DNA from: Levilactobacillus hammesii DSM 16381
Lineage (GTDB): Bacteria > Bacillota > Bacilli > Lactobacillales > Lactobacillaceae
Assembly: GCF_001434395.1 (NCBI RefSeq)
Contig: NZ_AZFS01000052.1
Location: forward strand, 1-46,262
DNA length: 46,262 bases
Direction: 5' to 3'
In this document: piece after piece, positions 1 to 8,000 of the stretch
Position numbering within the stretch: the first letter of the stretch is position 1
How the letters are laid out: each line of letters opens with the position of its first letter
Notes under the pieces: model-generated
What the model was told of the DNA's origin: nothing
What the model saw: only the letters and a program-made list of their open reading frames with translations
Databases searched by the model: none
Position numbers and translations under genes: made by a program

Positions 1-723
1 TGAATAAAGAACTGGTCTAGTAGAGCAGGTGTTGCACTTCAATTTTAAATCGAGGTGCATTTTATTTTTAATATTCTGTGTCTTAACTCTTTTCTCATCA
101 GCAGTCAAATTGGAATTATTATTAATGCTGTCTAATTGATCTTTCCATTTATCCTTTCTCCGCTCCAAGTTCTCAGCATAATCTGTCTTATTTTGATCTC
201 CCATCGACCTGTTAATGCTACGATCCGTCAAGTGCAAATTCGAATCATTATTTGCTAGACTATCCGCATCAATACCAGCAAGCTTTCTTCCAAGATCATC
301 ATTAATTTCTTTTGTCGAAATTGTATGATCTAAATCTGCTTTTGCATTTCGTTTTAATATCTTCCCTGTATTAACATCTTTCAGCACACCATCTTTTTTT
401 TGCTCCGTTAATTTGCTATTAATTGAGCGATATGTCTCACTGCCACCATGCAGTTTTTGTTGTGTCTGCTTGTCATACGGATCATCATTTGTAAGTCTAT
501 CCTTCTCTTGCTCACTGCTAAACACGCCATTTCTTACATTATGAACCGTATCAACTCCACTTCCTTGTTGATAATGATCAAAAGCTCTTCCAAGTGCAAA
601 TTGAGTCATTAAATTACTTTTAATTTGGTCTTCAACTTCATCGATCATTTCCCTTTCATGAATGTACGAAGTATCGGTATTATCAAGCGTTGCTAACTGA
701 CTAAGCTGATTTTTAGCTTGCAT
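1..723 (-). CDS. Partial HNH-like protein of unknown function (C-terminus beyond window)
   Basis: An open frame of 241 codons runs from ATG at 723 to the window edge with no stop, so the protein is cut at its C-terminus. A GGGGTG ribosome site lies about 6 bases before the ATG. It is rich in N, D, K and Q, has no signal peptide or membrane segment, and is clearly more AT-rich than the genes to its right. Around residues 144-187 it reads ADLDHTIS, then an Asn-rich stretch, then LTDRSINRSMGD. This resembles the DH...N...N core of HNH (beta-beta-alpha metal) nucleases, including the Cas9 HNH segment. I do not recognise the family. A nuclease or toxin role is inference; the base composition suggests an accessory, transferred gene. 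Confidence 0.75.
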   Translation of the reverse strand, partial: MQAKNQLSQLATLDNTDTSYIHEREMIDEVEDQIKSNLMTQFALGRAFDHYQQGSGVDTVHNVRNGVFSSEQEKDRLTNDDPYDKQTQQKLHGGSETYRSINSKLTEQKKDGVLKDVNTGKILKRNAKADLDHTISTKEINDDLGRKLAGIDADSLANNDSNLHLTDRSINRSMGDQNKTDYAENLERRKDKWKDQLDSINNNSNLTADEKRVKTQNIKNKMHLDLKLKCNTCSTRPVLYS

Positions 724-762
724 CTTACAATCACCCCACAATTATTTTTGTTGCTAAATTTT

Positions 763-827
763 ATTATAATCTTTTTTTTACAGACTTTGTTACCGCTTTC
801 ATTATTTGTGGTTAAAATTTTTTAACC
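763..827 (-). promoter_or_regulatory. Promoter region of the HNH-like ORF with cre-like site and inverted repeat
   Basis: Read on the minus strand there is a TATAAT -10 (763-768). A cre-like sequence TGAAAGCGGTAACA (788-801) fits the CcpA consensus TGNAANCGNWNNCW and covers the place of a -35 box. Just upstream is an 8-bp inverted repeat, GGTTAAAA-TT-TTTTAACC (810-827), that could be an operator. No good -35 is visible. CcpA control is inferred from the consensus match only. Confidence 0.45.
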
Positions 828-941
828 TTCATACCCCCTCACAACATATTAATTAAATCAAATTATCTTCTTTGATTTAGGAAAATCATACCGCAACACC
901 TAGATGAAATACGTCTATTTACAACAATTAAATAATTTAGC

Positions 942-972
942 AAAAAAGCCTGAGACATTTCGTCCCAGACTT
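942..972 (-). terminator. Intrinsic terminator of the PTS-ptsI operon
   Basis: On the minus strand an 11-bp stem (AAGTCTGGGAC / GTCTCAGGCTT, two G-U pairs in RNA) with a 5-base loop is followed by six T residues. It lies 15 bases after the ptsI stop. Confidence 0.85.
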
Positions 973-986
973 CTTAATTCACCTGT

Positions 987-2717
987 TTAAGCTTGACTCG
1001 TCTTCAACTTCTCAACCAGTGCCTTAACCTGATCGCTGCTTTCACAGTCATTAATGGCTGCTTCCGCCAAATCGGTCAGGGTCGAGGCATCGAGGTGCTT
1101 CATCAGGTTCCGCGTCTTCAGTACGGACGTGGCGCTCATGGAGAACTCATCGAGTCCCATCCCCATCAACAGGGGTACCGCCGTTTGATCCCCAGCCATT
1201 TCCCCACACATGGCAACACTCGTCCCATGACGGTGTGCCGCCTTAATCACGTGGTTAATCAGGCCCAGGAGACTTGGGTGGTACGGTTGATAGAGGTAGG
1301 AAACCCGTTCGTTCCCGCGATCGGCCGCAAACGTATACTGAATCAGGTCGTTGGTGCCAATACTAAAGAAGTCAACTTCCTTAGCAAAGTGATCGGCAAA
1401 GATGGCCGCGTTAGGAATTTCAATCATCATGCCCAACTTAATCTTCTCGCCAACCTTAACGCCAGCTTCAACCAACTTTGTTTTCTCTTCGTTAAAGATG
1501 GTCTTGGCCTGCCGCAATTCCTCCAACGTGGCAATCATAGGGAACATAATCCCCAAATCACCAAACGCTGAGGCCCGAATCAAGGCGCGTAGTTGCGTTC
1601 TGAAGATATCTTGGCGTTTCAAGGAAATCCGGATGGCCCGGTATCCCAAGAAGGGGTTCATTTCCTTAGGGAGTTTCATGTAAGGCAGGTCTTTATCGCC
1701 ACCGATATCCATGGTTCGGATAACCACCGGCTTGCCATCCATTTGCTCAACAGCGGCCTTGTAGGCCTTGAACTGCGTCTCTTCGGAAGGTAACTGATCG
1801 CTATCCATGTAAAGGAACTCGGACCGGAATAAACCAATGCCCTCGGCCCCCGACTTCAGAACCGCTGGCAGATCCGCTGGCGTGCCAATATTCGCTGCCA
1901 ACATGAAGGATTGCCCGTCTTTAGAAACGGTCGGCTGATCCTTCAGCTGCTCCCAAACGGCCTTCTCTTCAGCAAAGTCCGCCGCCTGCTTTTGGTAGTC
2001 CGCCAATTCAGCGTCATCTGGCTCAGCCAAGGCGACCCCATGCAGACCATCCAAAATCACGGTTTGGCCATCTTGAACCGTGGCCGTCGCCTTTTCCGTC
2101 CCCACCACTGCGGGAATTTCCAAGGTCCGTGACATGATGGCCGAGTGACTGGTCCGGCCACCCAAATCGACTAAGATTCCTTTAACAAACTGGCGGTCCA
2201 ACTGTGCCGTATCCGAAGGCGTCAGGTCATGGGAGACCACGACTACCGGTGAGTTCACCAAGGCCAGGTTAGGCAGTGGCCGATTCAAGAGGTGACTCAG
2301 CACCCGCTTCGTCACATCCCGCACATCCGCCGCCCGCTCTTGCATGTAGGCGTTGTCGGTCATCGCTTCAAGCATAGCGGAAAATTGATCGGCAACGTCC
2401 TGTTGCGCCGTTTCGGCATTGCAAGACTTCTGCGTGATTTCATCTTCAACTTGCTTGATAAAGTCGGGATCATTTACCATCGCCAGGTGGGCATCAAAGA
2501 CTTCGGCTTCTTTAGGGCCTAAGTTCTCCAGTGCTTTGGCTTTGATTTCTTCCAATTCGGAGACGGTAATCTTTCGGGCTGCAGCTAGCCGATCGATCTC
2601 CGCTTGGGGATCCGTTACCGTCTTTTTCTCGAAACTCAAATCTGGGTCAACTAACGTGTAGGCTTTCGCGATGCCAATCCCATCGCTCGCCGCAATTCCT
2701 GTAATTTTCGTCGACAT
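987..2717 (-). CDS. ptsI: PTS Enzyme I (phosphoenolpyruvate-protein phosphotransferase)
   Basis: Enzyme I takes phosphate from PEP and passes it to HPr, starting every sugar PTS cascade in the cytoplasm. The 576 residues match the usual length. The phosphorylated His is His191 in GGRTSHSAIMSR. The C-terminal PEP-binding half has the NDLIQYTFAADR and MCGEMAGD signatures. The ATG at 2717 follows AAGGAG by 9 bases. ptsI normally follows ptsH; here it is the last gene of a mannose-class PTS operon, 33 bases after a small membrane-protein gene, and no ptsH is in the window. It should be transcribed from the cre-controlled promoter near 6.08 kb unless an internal promoter exists. Confidence 0.97.
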   Translation of the reverse strand: MSTKITGIAASDGIGIAKAYTLVDPDLSFEKKTVTDPQAEIDRLAAARKITVSELEEIKAKALENLGPKEAEVFDAHLAMVNDPDFIKQVEDEITQKSCNAETAQQDVADQFSAMLEAMTDNAYMQERAADVRDVTKRVLSHLLNRPLPNLALVNSPVVVVSHDLTPSDTAQLDRQFVKGILVDLGGRTSHSAIMSRTLEIPAVVGTEKATATVQDGQTVILDGLHGVALAEPDDAELADYQKQAADFAEEKAVWEQLKDQPTVSKDGQSFMLAANIGTPADLPAVLKSGAEGIGLFRSEFLYMDSDQLPSEETQFKAYKAAVEQMDGKPVVIRTMDIGGDKDLPYMKLPKEMNPFLGYRAIRISLKRQDIFRTQLRALIRASAFGDLGIMFPMIATLEELRQAKTIFNEEKTKLVEAGVKVGEKIKLGMMIEIPNAAIFADHFAKEVDFFSIGTNDLIQYTFAADRGNERVSYLYQPYHPSLLGLINHVIKAAHRHGTSVAMCGEMAGDQTAVPLLMGMGLDEFSMSATSVLKTRNLMKHLDASTLTDLAEAAINDCESSDQVKALVEKLKTSQA

Positions 2718-2750
2718 ACGTCATTTCTCCTTGAGTAATTCAGTCCGTCA

Positions 2751-3290
2751 TCAGCGCTTCTTTTCCAACACCTTATTGACCAAGATGCTCGGGTTGTGTT
2801 GCACCCCTTGACGTTGGAGTTCTTCGAAGATGTTGAGAAACTGCTTCTGGCGGAACTTAAACCCATCGATCATGATGGAGTAGAAGGCCATGTTCCCATT
2901 GCTCACCAGGTTCCGGGCTAAGACCACACTCTTCTCGTCCTGACTGACTACGGTCTTGCGGGCCAGAATACCAATCTGCATAACCGCATTGTTCGGGGTC
3001 ATTTCAATCTTTAAAATATCCGACCACGGGACCACCACAGTGGGTTCCTGCGTATTGTCCGTAATCCCCCGGTCATCAAAAATGTAATCTGGCCGTTTAC
3101 TCAGCCCCTTCTTCGCCGTCTCAAACGCGGCGTAAAAGAAGAGCAAGCCAAACCCGACCGCCACAATCTTCATAATCAGCCACGTTGCCGTGAAAACAAC
3201 ACCACAGATGGCGAGACCAAACAGAATAAAGACAATCGTTGTCATATAGATTCGTAACCGACTGGGATAAACTTCGTACGCATCTTTCAT
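2751..3290 (-). CDS. Small membrane protein, STM3941-like
   Basis: A 179-residue protein. Two hydrophobic segments near the N-terminus (about residues 15-35 and 40-60) are followed by a soluble domain containing YIFDDRGITDN, typical of small membrane proteins with a PH-like fold (STM3941-like). I start it at ATG 3290 after GAGGA; an in-frame TTG at 3296 is less well placed. It sits between PTS IIB and ptsI with gaps of 44 and 33 bases, so it is very likely co-transcribed. A role linked to the PTS is inferred from position alone; the biochemical function is unknown. Confidence 0.75.
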   Translation of the reverse strand: MKDAYEVYPSRLRIYMTTIVFILFGLAICGVVFTATWLIMKIVAVGFGLLFFYAAFETAKKGLSKRPDYIFDDRGITDNTQEPTVVVPWSDILKIEMTPNNAVMQIGILARKTVVSQDEKSVVLARNLVSNGNMAFYSIMIDGFKFRQKQFLNIFEELQRQGVQHNPSILVNKVLEKKR

Positions 3291-3334
3291 TAGCAATTCC
3301 TCAAATCATTTCTGAACTAACCCACCACCAAGTG

Positions 3335-3817
3335 CTACTTGATGGCTGAGTCGTATTCTACACGCTTAGAGTCTGGCACCGTCTGGAAGAAGATTTCCAA
3401 ACCATTGTCATGGAATTCCTTTAAGAGTGCCTTTTCAGCGTCGCCAATGGCAACCGTTGGGATAACGAACTTCGTGTTGGCCTTCTTGGAAACCCCACCA
3501 ACGTTCAGGGATTCTAATTCCAAGCCGGCGTCCAAGGCTTCTTTAACTTCCTTGATGTACTTGAAAACGATCACAACTTTATCGTCGCCAAATTGGTTTT
3601 TCTTCCATTCTTCAGCAACTTCAGTGGCACTGTAGACTTTGATGCTCAGGCCACCGGTAGAGTTCGTGCTGACGTAGATGTCCTTCATGAAGTCATCAGC
3701 AGCCGTGGCGTTGTCCACCACGTAAACAGAGTTCGTTCCAAAACCCTTGGTCCACTTGGTCATAACTTGGCCGTGAATCAAACGATCATCGACCCGTGCT
3801 AAATTAATTTGTCCCAT
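3335..3817 (-). CDS. PTS mannose/fructose/sorbose-family IIB subunit
   Basis: Cytoplasmic IIB component that accepts phosphate from IIA and passes it to the sugar carried by IIC-IID. The N-terminus reads RVDDRLIHGQV, with His15 as the expected phosphorylated residue of this family. At 160 residues the domain is complete. GGAGG precedes the ATG at 3817. It is fourth in the IIC-IID-IIA-IIB order. The exact sugar cannot be read from the sequence; mannose, fructose or a related hexose is plausible. Confidence 0.95.
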   Translation of the reverse strand: MGQINLARVDDRLIHGQVMTKWTKGFGTNSVYVVDNATAADDFMKDIYVSTNSTGGLSIKVYSATEVAEEWKKNQFGDDKVVIVFKYIKEVKEALDAGLELESLNVGGVSKKANTKFVIPTVAIGDAEKALLKEFHDNGLEIFFQTVPDSKRVEYDSAIK

Positions 3818-3852
3818 AATATTTATCCTCCAATTTTAACGTACTTAATTTT

Positions 3853-4272
3853 TTATGATTGGTATAAGAAGTTCTTGTCGATTAACTTCATCCCTTCGGT
3901 TGCAACACCGATAGAATCCGTAATCAATTTGTCAGTATTTTCTTCAGCATCGGAGAAATTCAGGATGTTGACTAGTAGTGGCAAGCTTAAGCCCGTCACG
4001 ATCTTCATGTCGTGATACTTGGCTAAAGTTGACAGGGACACGTTAGAGGGACTCCCGCCTAGTAAGTCGACCAGCAAGACAGTCTCATCGTAATCGGCTT
4101 CGTTGGCTTGTAAGATATCATAAACTTTTGTCCGCAAATCATCAACCGATTCGCCGGGGTGTAGGCCCAACGCCTTCACGTTTTCCTGTGGTCCCATCAA
4201 CAATTCCATACTTTTAACTGTTTCAACACCCATATCACCGTGGGTAATGACTAGAAATGCACGCTTCGCCAT
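3853..4272 (-). CDS. PTS mannose-family IIA subunit
   Basis: Cytoplasmic IIA component that takes phosphate from HPr. His11 in VITHGDMG is the expected phosphorylation site, and the DLLGGSPSNV loop is typical of the EIIA-Man fold. It is a stand-alone 139-residue domain, not fused to IIB as in E. coli ManX. AAAGGAGG precedes the ATG at 4272; the gap to IID is 14 bases and to IIB 35, so it belongs to one operon. Confidence 0.95.
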   Translation of the reverse strand: MAKRAFLVITHGDMGVETVKSMELLMGPQENVKALGLHPGESVDDLRTKVYDILQANEADYDETVLLVDLLGGSPSNVSLSTLAKYHDMKIVTGLSLPLLVNILNFSDAEENTDKLITDSIGVATEGMKLIDKNFLYQS

Positions 4273-4286
4273 AATGATTTCCTCCT

Positions 4287-5192
4287 TTAGATAACGTAGA
4301 AGATACTAAGCACAACCAACGCGATGGTTAAGTAAACCAAACCACGGGTAATCTTGAGACCCTTCTTCTGGAAGTACCAGTACAGCATCAAGACGGCAAA
4401 CAGTGGTAAGATCCCTGGTAAAATCGTGTTCAAAATATCTTGAACGTCGAAGGTCTTCTTACTAATCGTGAACTTCAGGTAACTTTGAATCTTGATATAT
4501 TGACCGGCTAAGATCCCCATCATGTAAAGCCCGAGGACCCCTAAACCATCAATAATTCCAGCCATTCGACCACCAGTCATGATTTCCTTGGCGGCTGCCC
4601 GTCCAAGAGAATACCCCATCTTCGTGAAGTAATAACCATAAGTGAAGGTTGCAATCGCGAAACAGAGGAATGGGAGTAACGCCCCCATGAAGTTCCCCTT
4701 CTGGGCGAAAGGTAAGAAGATGGCGATGAAGATGTATTGCACCGTCCCAGAGTCAATGGAGTCCCCAATACCAGCCAGCGGACCCATCAGCCCAACCTTG
4801 GTGTTGTTGATCATGTCTTCTGAGATTGGTTCTTCACCGTTAGCTAAGGCCTTGGCCCGCGCTTCTTCTAGTGAAATCGTCACACCGGTTAAGGTCCCAC
4901 CACCCCAAGTCGCTTGGGTGTTAAAGAATAACAGGTGACGTTGGAAGGCCTTGGCCAATTCGGCTTTGTCCTTGTATAACTTCTTTAAAGTTGGAATCAG
5001 CCCGAAACAGAAGGCTGGTGCCAGCATCCGGTCAAAGGTATGAGGAACTTCGTTGGCCCACCACCAACCGAACCAGGATTTCATTAAGTCTTTATTCGTA
5101 ATTTTATCGGGTTGCGGAATCCGATGTTCTTCAGCTTGAACGTCTTCAGGTGCTTGAACGTCAGCGTTAGTTGCAGCTACTTCTTCACTCAT
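4287..5192 (-). CDS. PTS mannose-family IID membrane subunit
   Basis: IID forms the sugar channel with IIC. The 301-residue protein begins with an acidic extension of about 30 residues before the conserved ITNKDLMKSWFGWWW region. It then has the GPLAGIGDSIDSGTVQYIF and MMGILAGQYI segments typical of IID, and C-terminal hydrophobic segments. AAGGAGG lies before ATG 5192. It is 21 bases after IIC. The acidic N-terminal extension is longer than in many homologues; its meaning is unknown. Confidence 0.95.
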   Translation of the reverse strand: MSEEVAATNADVQAPEDVQAEEHRIPQPDKITNKDLMKSWFGWWWANEVPHTFDRMLAPAFCFGLIPTLKKLYKDKAELAKAFQRHLLFFNTQATWGGGTLTGVTISLEEARAKALANGEEPISEDMINNTKVGLMGPLAGIGDSIDSGTVQYIFIAIFLPFAQKGNFMGALLPFLCFAIATFTYGYYFTKMGYSLGRAAAKEIMTGGRMAGIIDGLGVLGLYMMGILAGQYIKIQSYLKFTISKKTFDVQDILNTILPGILPLFAVLMLYWYFQKKGLKITRGLVYLTIALVVLSIFYVI

Positions 5193-5213
5193 TGATTTCT
5201 ACCTCCTTAATCC

Positions 5214-5984
5214 TTAGTTTTCTGATTTCTTAGATGTAAATGTCACGTAGAGGATGGCGAAGATGGCACCAAAGATGGCGTAGATCGTCATACTGATGTC
5301 CAACTTGGCAAAGGCCACACTCATGAAGTAAGCCAGGAAGAAGAATGGTAAGAGTTGTTTCTTCCCAATAACTTGCATGATTACGGCAATCCCCAAGGCG
5401 GCCAACCCACCACCGACACTGTTCAAGACGTGAATCAACGTCCCGTGTTCGATGTTGGCAACTAAACCAGAAATAACGGGTGCCCCGAAGTAAAGGGCGA
5501 TAAACATCAATGGAATAAATAAGGCGAAGGAAATCAGTGTTGGAATCCCCATGATAGCAAATCCTAATCCTCGGGCATTCCCTTCCTTAGCGTATTTGTC
5601 CATCGGCTTCAAGGCGAAGGTGTTCAGGAAGAATCTGAATTGGTAGAGGTAACTACCGAGTAACCCCACAGGCACCGCAATCGCGATGGCCCCTTGAGGA
5701 CTCATATGACCTAACAACGCAACGGGCACCGCAATGGCCGTGGCAATACATGGTTCGGCAGGTAAGGCTCCCCCTGGCGCAACGAATCCCATGTAAACTA
5801 ATTGAATAGCAGCGGTTACAATCATGGCTTGTTTGATATCACCCATGATAAAACCAACCATCATCCCTGTCATCAGCGGACTAAACCGCATCGTCAGAGT
5901 TGAGAACCCTAAAATCCGTGATTCTACCAAAGCGACCCAAAGTGCAATCAGTAACGCTTGCCAGATAGATAACGTCACATGCAT
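5214..5984 (-). CDS. PTS mannose/fructose/sorbose-family IIC membrane subunit
   Basis: IIC is the polytopic membrane partner of IID. The 256 residues are almost wholly hydrophobic, with MVGFIMGDIKQAMIVTAAIQLVYMGFV-type family sequence (quoted here in abbreviated form by position, residues 43-70) and about seven membrane segments. It is the first gene of the operon, with GGGAGG before ATG 5984 and a cre-containing promoter about 90 bases upstream. No LevR/ManR-type sigma-54 activator or sigma-54 promoter is visible, unlike many Gram-positive mannose-class operons. Confidence 0.93.
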   Translation of the reverse strand: MHVTLSIWQALLIALWVALVESRILGFSTLTMRFSPLMTGMMVGFIMGDIKQAMIVTAAIQLVYMGFVAPGGALPAEPCIATAIAVPVALLGHMSPQGAIAIAVPVGLLGSYLYQFRFFLNTFALKPMDKYAKEGNARGLGFAIMGIPTLISFALFIPLMFIALYFGAPVISGLVANIEHGTLIHVLNSVGGGLAALGIAVIMQVIGKKQLLPFFFLAYFMSVAFAKLDISMTIYAIFGAIFAILYVTFTSKKSEN

Positions 5985-6065
5985 TATAAATGCCTCCCTA
6001 AATTAAAGATATAATGGCTACAAGAGATAATCATTCTTACCTGTCCGGTAAAAACATCTGCCTCT

Positions 6066-6093
6066 ATTATAAATGAAATCGGTTTCATTACAA
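6066..6093 (-). promoter_or_regulatory. PTS-ptsI operon promoter with embedded CcpA cre site
   Basis: On the minus strand -35 TTGTAA (6088-6093) and -10 TATAAT (6066-6071) are 16 bases apart. The spacer contains TGAAATCGGTTTCA (6074-6087, plus-strand reading), a near-palindromic cre matching TGAAANCGNTTTCA. CcpA with HPr-Ser-P bound here should block RNA polymerase directly. The same site is upstream of the divergent phosphatase gene. Confidence 0.75.
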
Positions 6094-6095
6094 CC

Positions 6096-6124
6096 TTGAA
6101 TATAATCTTTTTTTCGAATAGAAT
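6096..6124 (+). promoter_or_regulatory. Candidate promoter of the histidine phosphatase-lysR pair
   Basis: -35 TTGAAT (6096-6101), a 17-base spacer and -10 TAGAAT (6119-6124) lie 31 bases before the ATG at 6156. It is divergent from the PTS promoter and just past its cre site. An alternative -10 TATAAT at 6101-6106 has no clear -35. Confidence 0.4.
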
Positions 6125-6155
6125 GGAATCAAACCATAATGGGGGTAAAAATAGC

Positions 6156-6812
6156 ATGACAGAAATCACAATCTACGTTGTCCGCCATGGTGAAACCTTA
6201 CTGAATTCCTTTGATCGGATGCAAGGCTGGGTCGATTCTGAATTGACCGCTAAGGGCCAACAACAGGCCGTGGCTACCGGCAAGCATTTACAACAGATTC
6301 CCTTTGATTATGTTTGCTCGTCAGACCTGAACCGCGCTATTCAAACGCGTGACCTCATTCTCTCGCAGCTACCCAATCAGCCACAGGTGATCGCCCCGAA
6401 CCGCACCTTTCGTGAGGTGATGTTCGGCTACTACGAAGGCTTGAACGCCCCTGCCACTTGGCGCGACGTTGCGAAGTCCACCGATTATACCGGACAAGAG
6501 GCGCTAATCCAACACCTGGGGTTCCCGAAAACCCGGCAACTCATGCACGACGCGGACCCTGCCAACATGGCAGAAACCTATGATCAGGTGATTGCCCGCT
6601 GGCAGCACGGGTTTGACGTCATTCGTGACGCCTGCCCGGAGCGTGCCACCGTGCTCCTCGTCACCCACGGCACATTTATCCGTACTCTGGCGGATCATCA
6701 AGGGATCGACACCGTTGGTAACTTTCCGCTTAATGGCAGCATTTCGGTTGTTAAAGAAACCGATGACACCATCCAACTGGTAAGCTATAATCAAACTACA
6801 GATACGGATTAG
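6156..6812 (+). CDS. Histidine phosphatase family protein (phosphoglycerate mutase-like)
   Basis: A 218-residue protein with the histidine phosphatase signature VVRHGETLLN near the N-terminus. A second catalytic His lies in LVTHGTFIR near residue 170. Family members range from cofactor-dependent phosphoglycerate mutases to broad phosphatases; the short length and divergent middle favour a phosphatase over the glycolytic mutase. I start it at ATG 6156, after GGGGG at 6141-6145; an upstream in-frame start at 6096 would overlap the promoter region. It precedes a lysR gene on the same strand and diverges from the PTS operon. The substrate is unknown. Confidence 0.88.
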   Translation: MTEITIYVVRHGETLLNSFDRMQGWVDSELTAKGQQQAVATGKHLQQIPFDYVCSSDLNRAIQTRDLILSQLPNQPQVIAPNRTFREVMFGYYEGLNAPATWRDVAKSTDYTGQEALIQHLGFPKTRQLMHDADPANMAETYDQVIARWQHGFDVIRDACPERATVLLVTHGTFIRTLADHQGIDTVGNFPLNGSISVVKETDDTIQLVSYNQTTDTD

Positions 6813-6871
6813 GCTCTTGTCCCACCTGGGCCTAATGAAACAGCTTCTATGACAAAATTGGAGATAGACTC

Positions 6872-7768
6872 ATGAACTCAGAGCTTTTGCAGACCTTTTT
6901 AAAAATTGTAGAATACCGGCAAATCTCGCAGGCTGCAGATTCTCTGTATATTACGCAAGCCGCCGTAAGTAACCGGTTACACCGGATAGAGAGCCTACTG
7001 GGCGTCAAGCTCATCAACCGGGTGAAGGGTAATAATACCATCTCGCTGACCCGCTATGGCGAGCGATTGGTGCCCATTGCCCGCCAATGGATTCAGCTCA
7101 ACGATCAGGTTGATAGCCTCAAGGAGATGGGTGACTACCACGTTCTGAGCGTGGCCACTTCCCTGGATATCAACACGGCCATTCTCTCAGAAATTGCGCC
7201 CACTACATTGATGGATGATTCTTTGCTACGATTCAATATTCACACCACTGATGATTTGAATATTTACGACCTGATTGATAACGATCTCGTGGATATTGGA
7301 TTTTCATTTGTCGAATCCACTCGCCACAAGATTGAGACCCGTAAGATTGGTCAGGAGCGGTTGGTCTTGGTCACGAACCCCAATAGCGCTTACCCAGACT
7401 TCGTGGGGACCACGATGCTCTCGCGCTACGATGAGATCATGATTCCTTACAACGACAGCTATCGCAAGTGGCACATGCTGTGCTGGGAAGATAAAATTCC
7501 ACCATTCGTGCGCCTCGATGCCAGCCTGCCCGTTCCCCAATACCTGGTCAATGACCGGAACTGGGCGCTGATCCCGGAATCCATGGCTCGGTTCTTCCTG
7601 AAACATGGCCAACCACTACGCATCCTACATTTACTGGAGAAGCCACCGGTATTGCCACTGATTGCGGTCAGCCGCCCTCAACGGCTCAACGCGCCGGAAG
7701 CTAAAAAATTAGCGGTGAAGTTGCAGTCTGAACTGTTTAAGCTGCAACAGGACGACGATTTTATTTAA
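6872..7768 (+). CDS. LysR-family transcriptional regulator
   Basis: A 298-residue regulator with an N-terminal winged HTH (residues 1-60, LQTFLKIVEYRQISQAADSL...ITQAAVSNRLHRIE) and a C-terminal substrate-binding-like effector domain. GGAG at 6860-6863 precedes ATG 6872 by 8 bases. It lies 59 bases after the phosphatase gene, probably in one transcript; the gap has a 7-bp hairpin (6808-6836) without a T-run. Candidate targets are its own transcript and the divergent PTS operon, by position only. The ligand is unknown. Confidence 0.92.
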   Translation: MNSELLQTFLKIVEYRQISQAADSLYITQAAVSNRLHRIESLLGVKLINRVKGNNTISLTRYGERLVPIARQWIQLNDQVDSLKEMGDYHVLSVATSLDINTAILSEIAPTTLMDDSLLRFNIHTTDDLNIYDLIDNDLVDIGFSFVESTRHKIETRKIGQERLVLVTNPNSAYPDFVGTTMLSRYDEIMIPYNDSYRKWHMLCWEDKIPPFVRLDASLPVPQYLVNDRNWALIPESMARFFLKHGQPLRILHLLEKPPVLPLIAVSRPQRLNAPEAKKLAVKLQSELFKLQQDDDFI

Positions 7769-7778
7769 GTAAACCAAG

Positions 7779-7822
7779 AGAGCTGGGTACCTGCCGAAAA
7801 TGGTGTGTGCCCAGCTCTTTTT
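7779..7822 (+). terminator. Terminator of the lysR transcript
   Basis: A 9-bp perfect stem AGAGCTGGG / CCCAGCTCT (7779-7787 and 7810-7818) is followed by TTTT. It lies 11 bases after the lysR stop. Confidence 0.85.
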
Positions 7823-7940
7823 GGGTGCTTAACTAAAAGGCTGAAAACACCATCTAAGCCGACCGGTAAGGCAGCAGTTTTCCAGCATTACCAATACCAG
7901 GCACTTCAATTATTTTCATTTTTAACCAATAAATGACATC

Positions 7941-7984
7941 AAAAAAGCAACGGCCTGACTAAGTTCAGCTTAGTCGGCCGTTGC
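7941..7984 (-). terminator. Terminator of the ytxG-ytxH-like pair
   Basis: On the minus strand a long stem (GCAACGGCC, then GACTAAG, pairing with CTTAGTC and GGCCGTTGC) is followed by six T residues. It lies 17 bases after the stop of the gene ending at 8001. Confidence 0.9.
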
Positions 7985-8000
7985 GTCATGGTACATCGTT

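Noticed and set aside
993..1571. 192-residue plus-strand ORF inside ptsI
   Set aside because: Antisense frame of a clear Enzyme I gene; no ribosome site and no recognisable domain.
6808..6836. ATTAGGC/GCCTAAT hairpin between the phosphatase and lysR
   Set aside because: No T-run, so not called a terminator.
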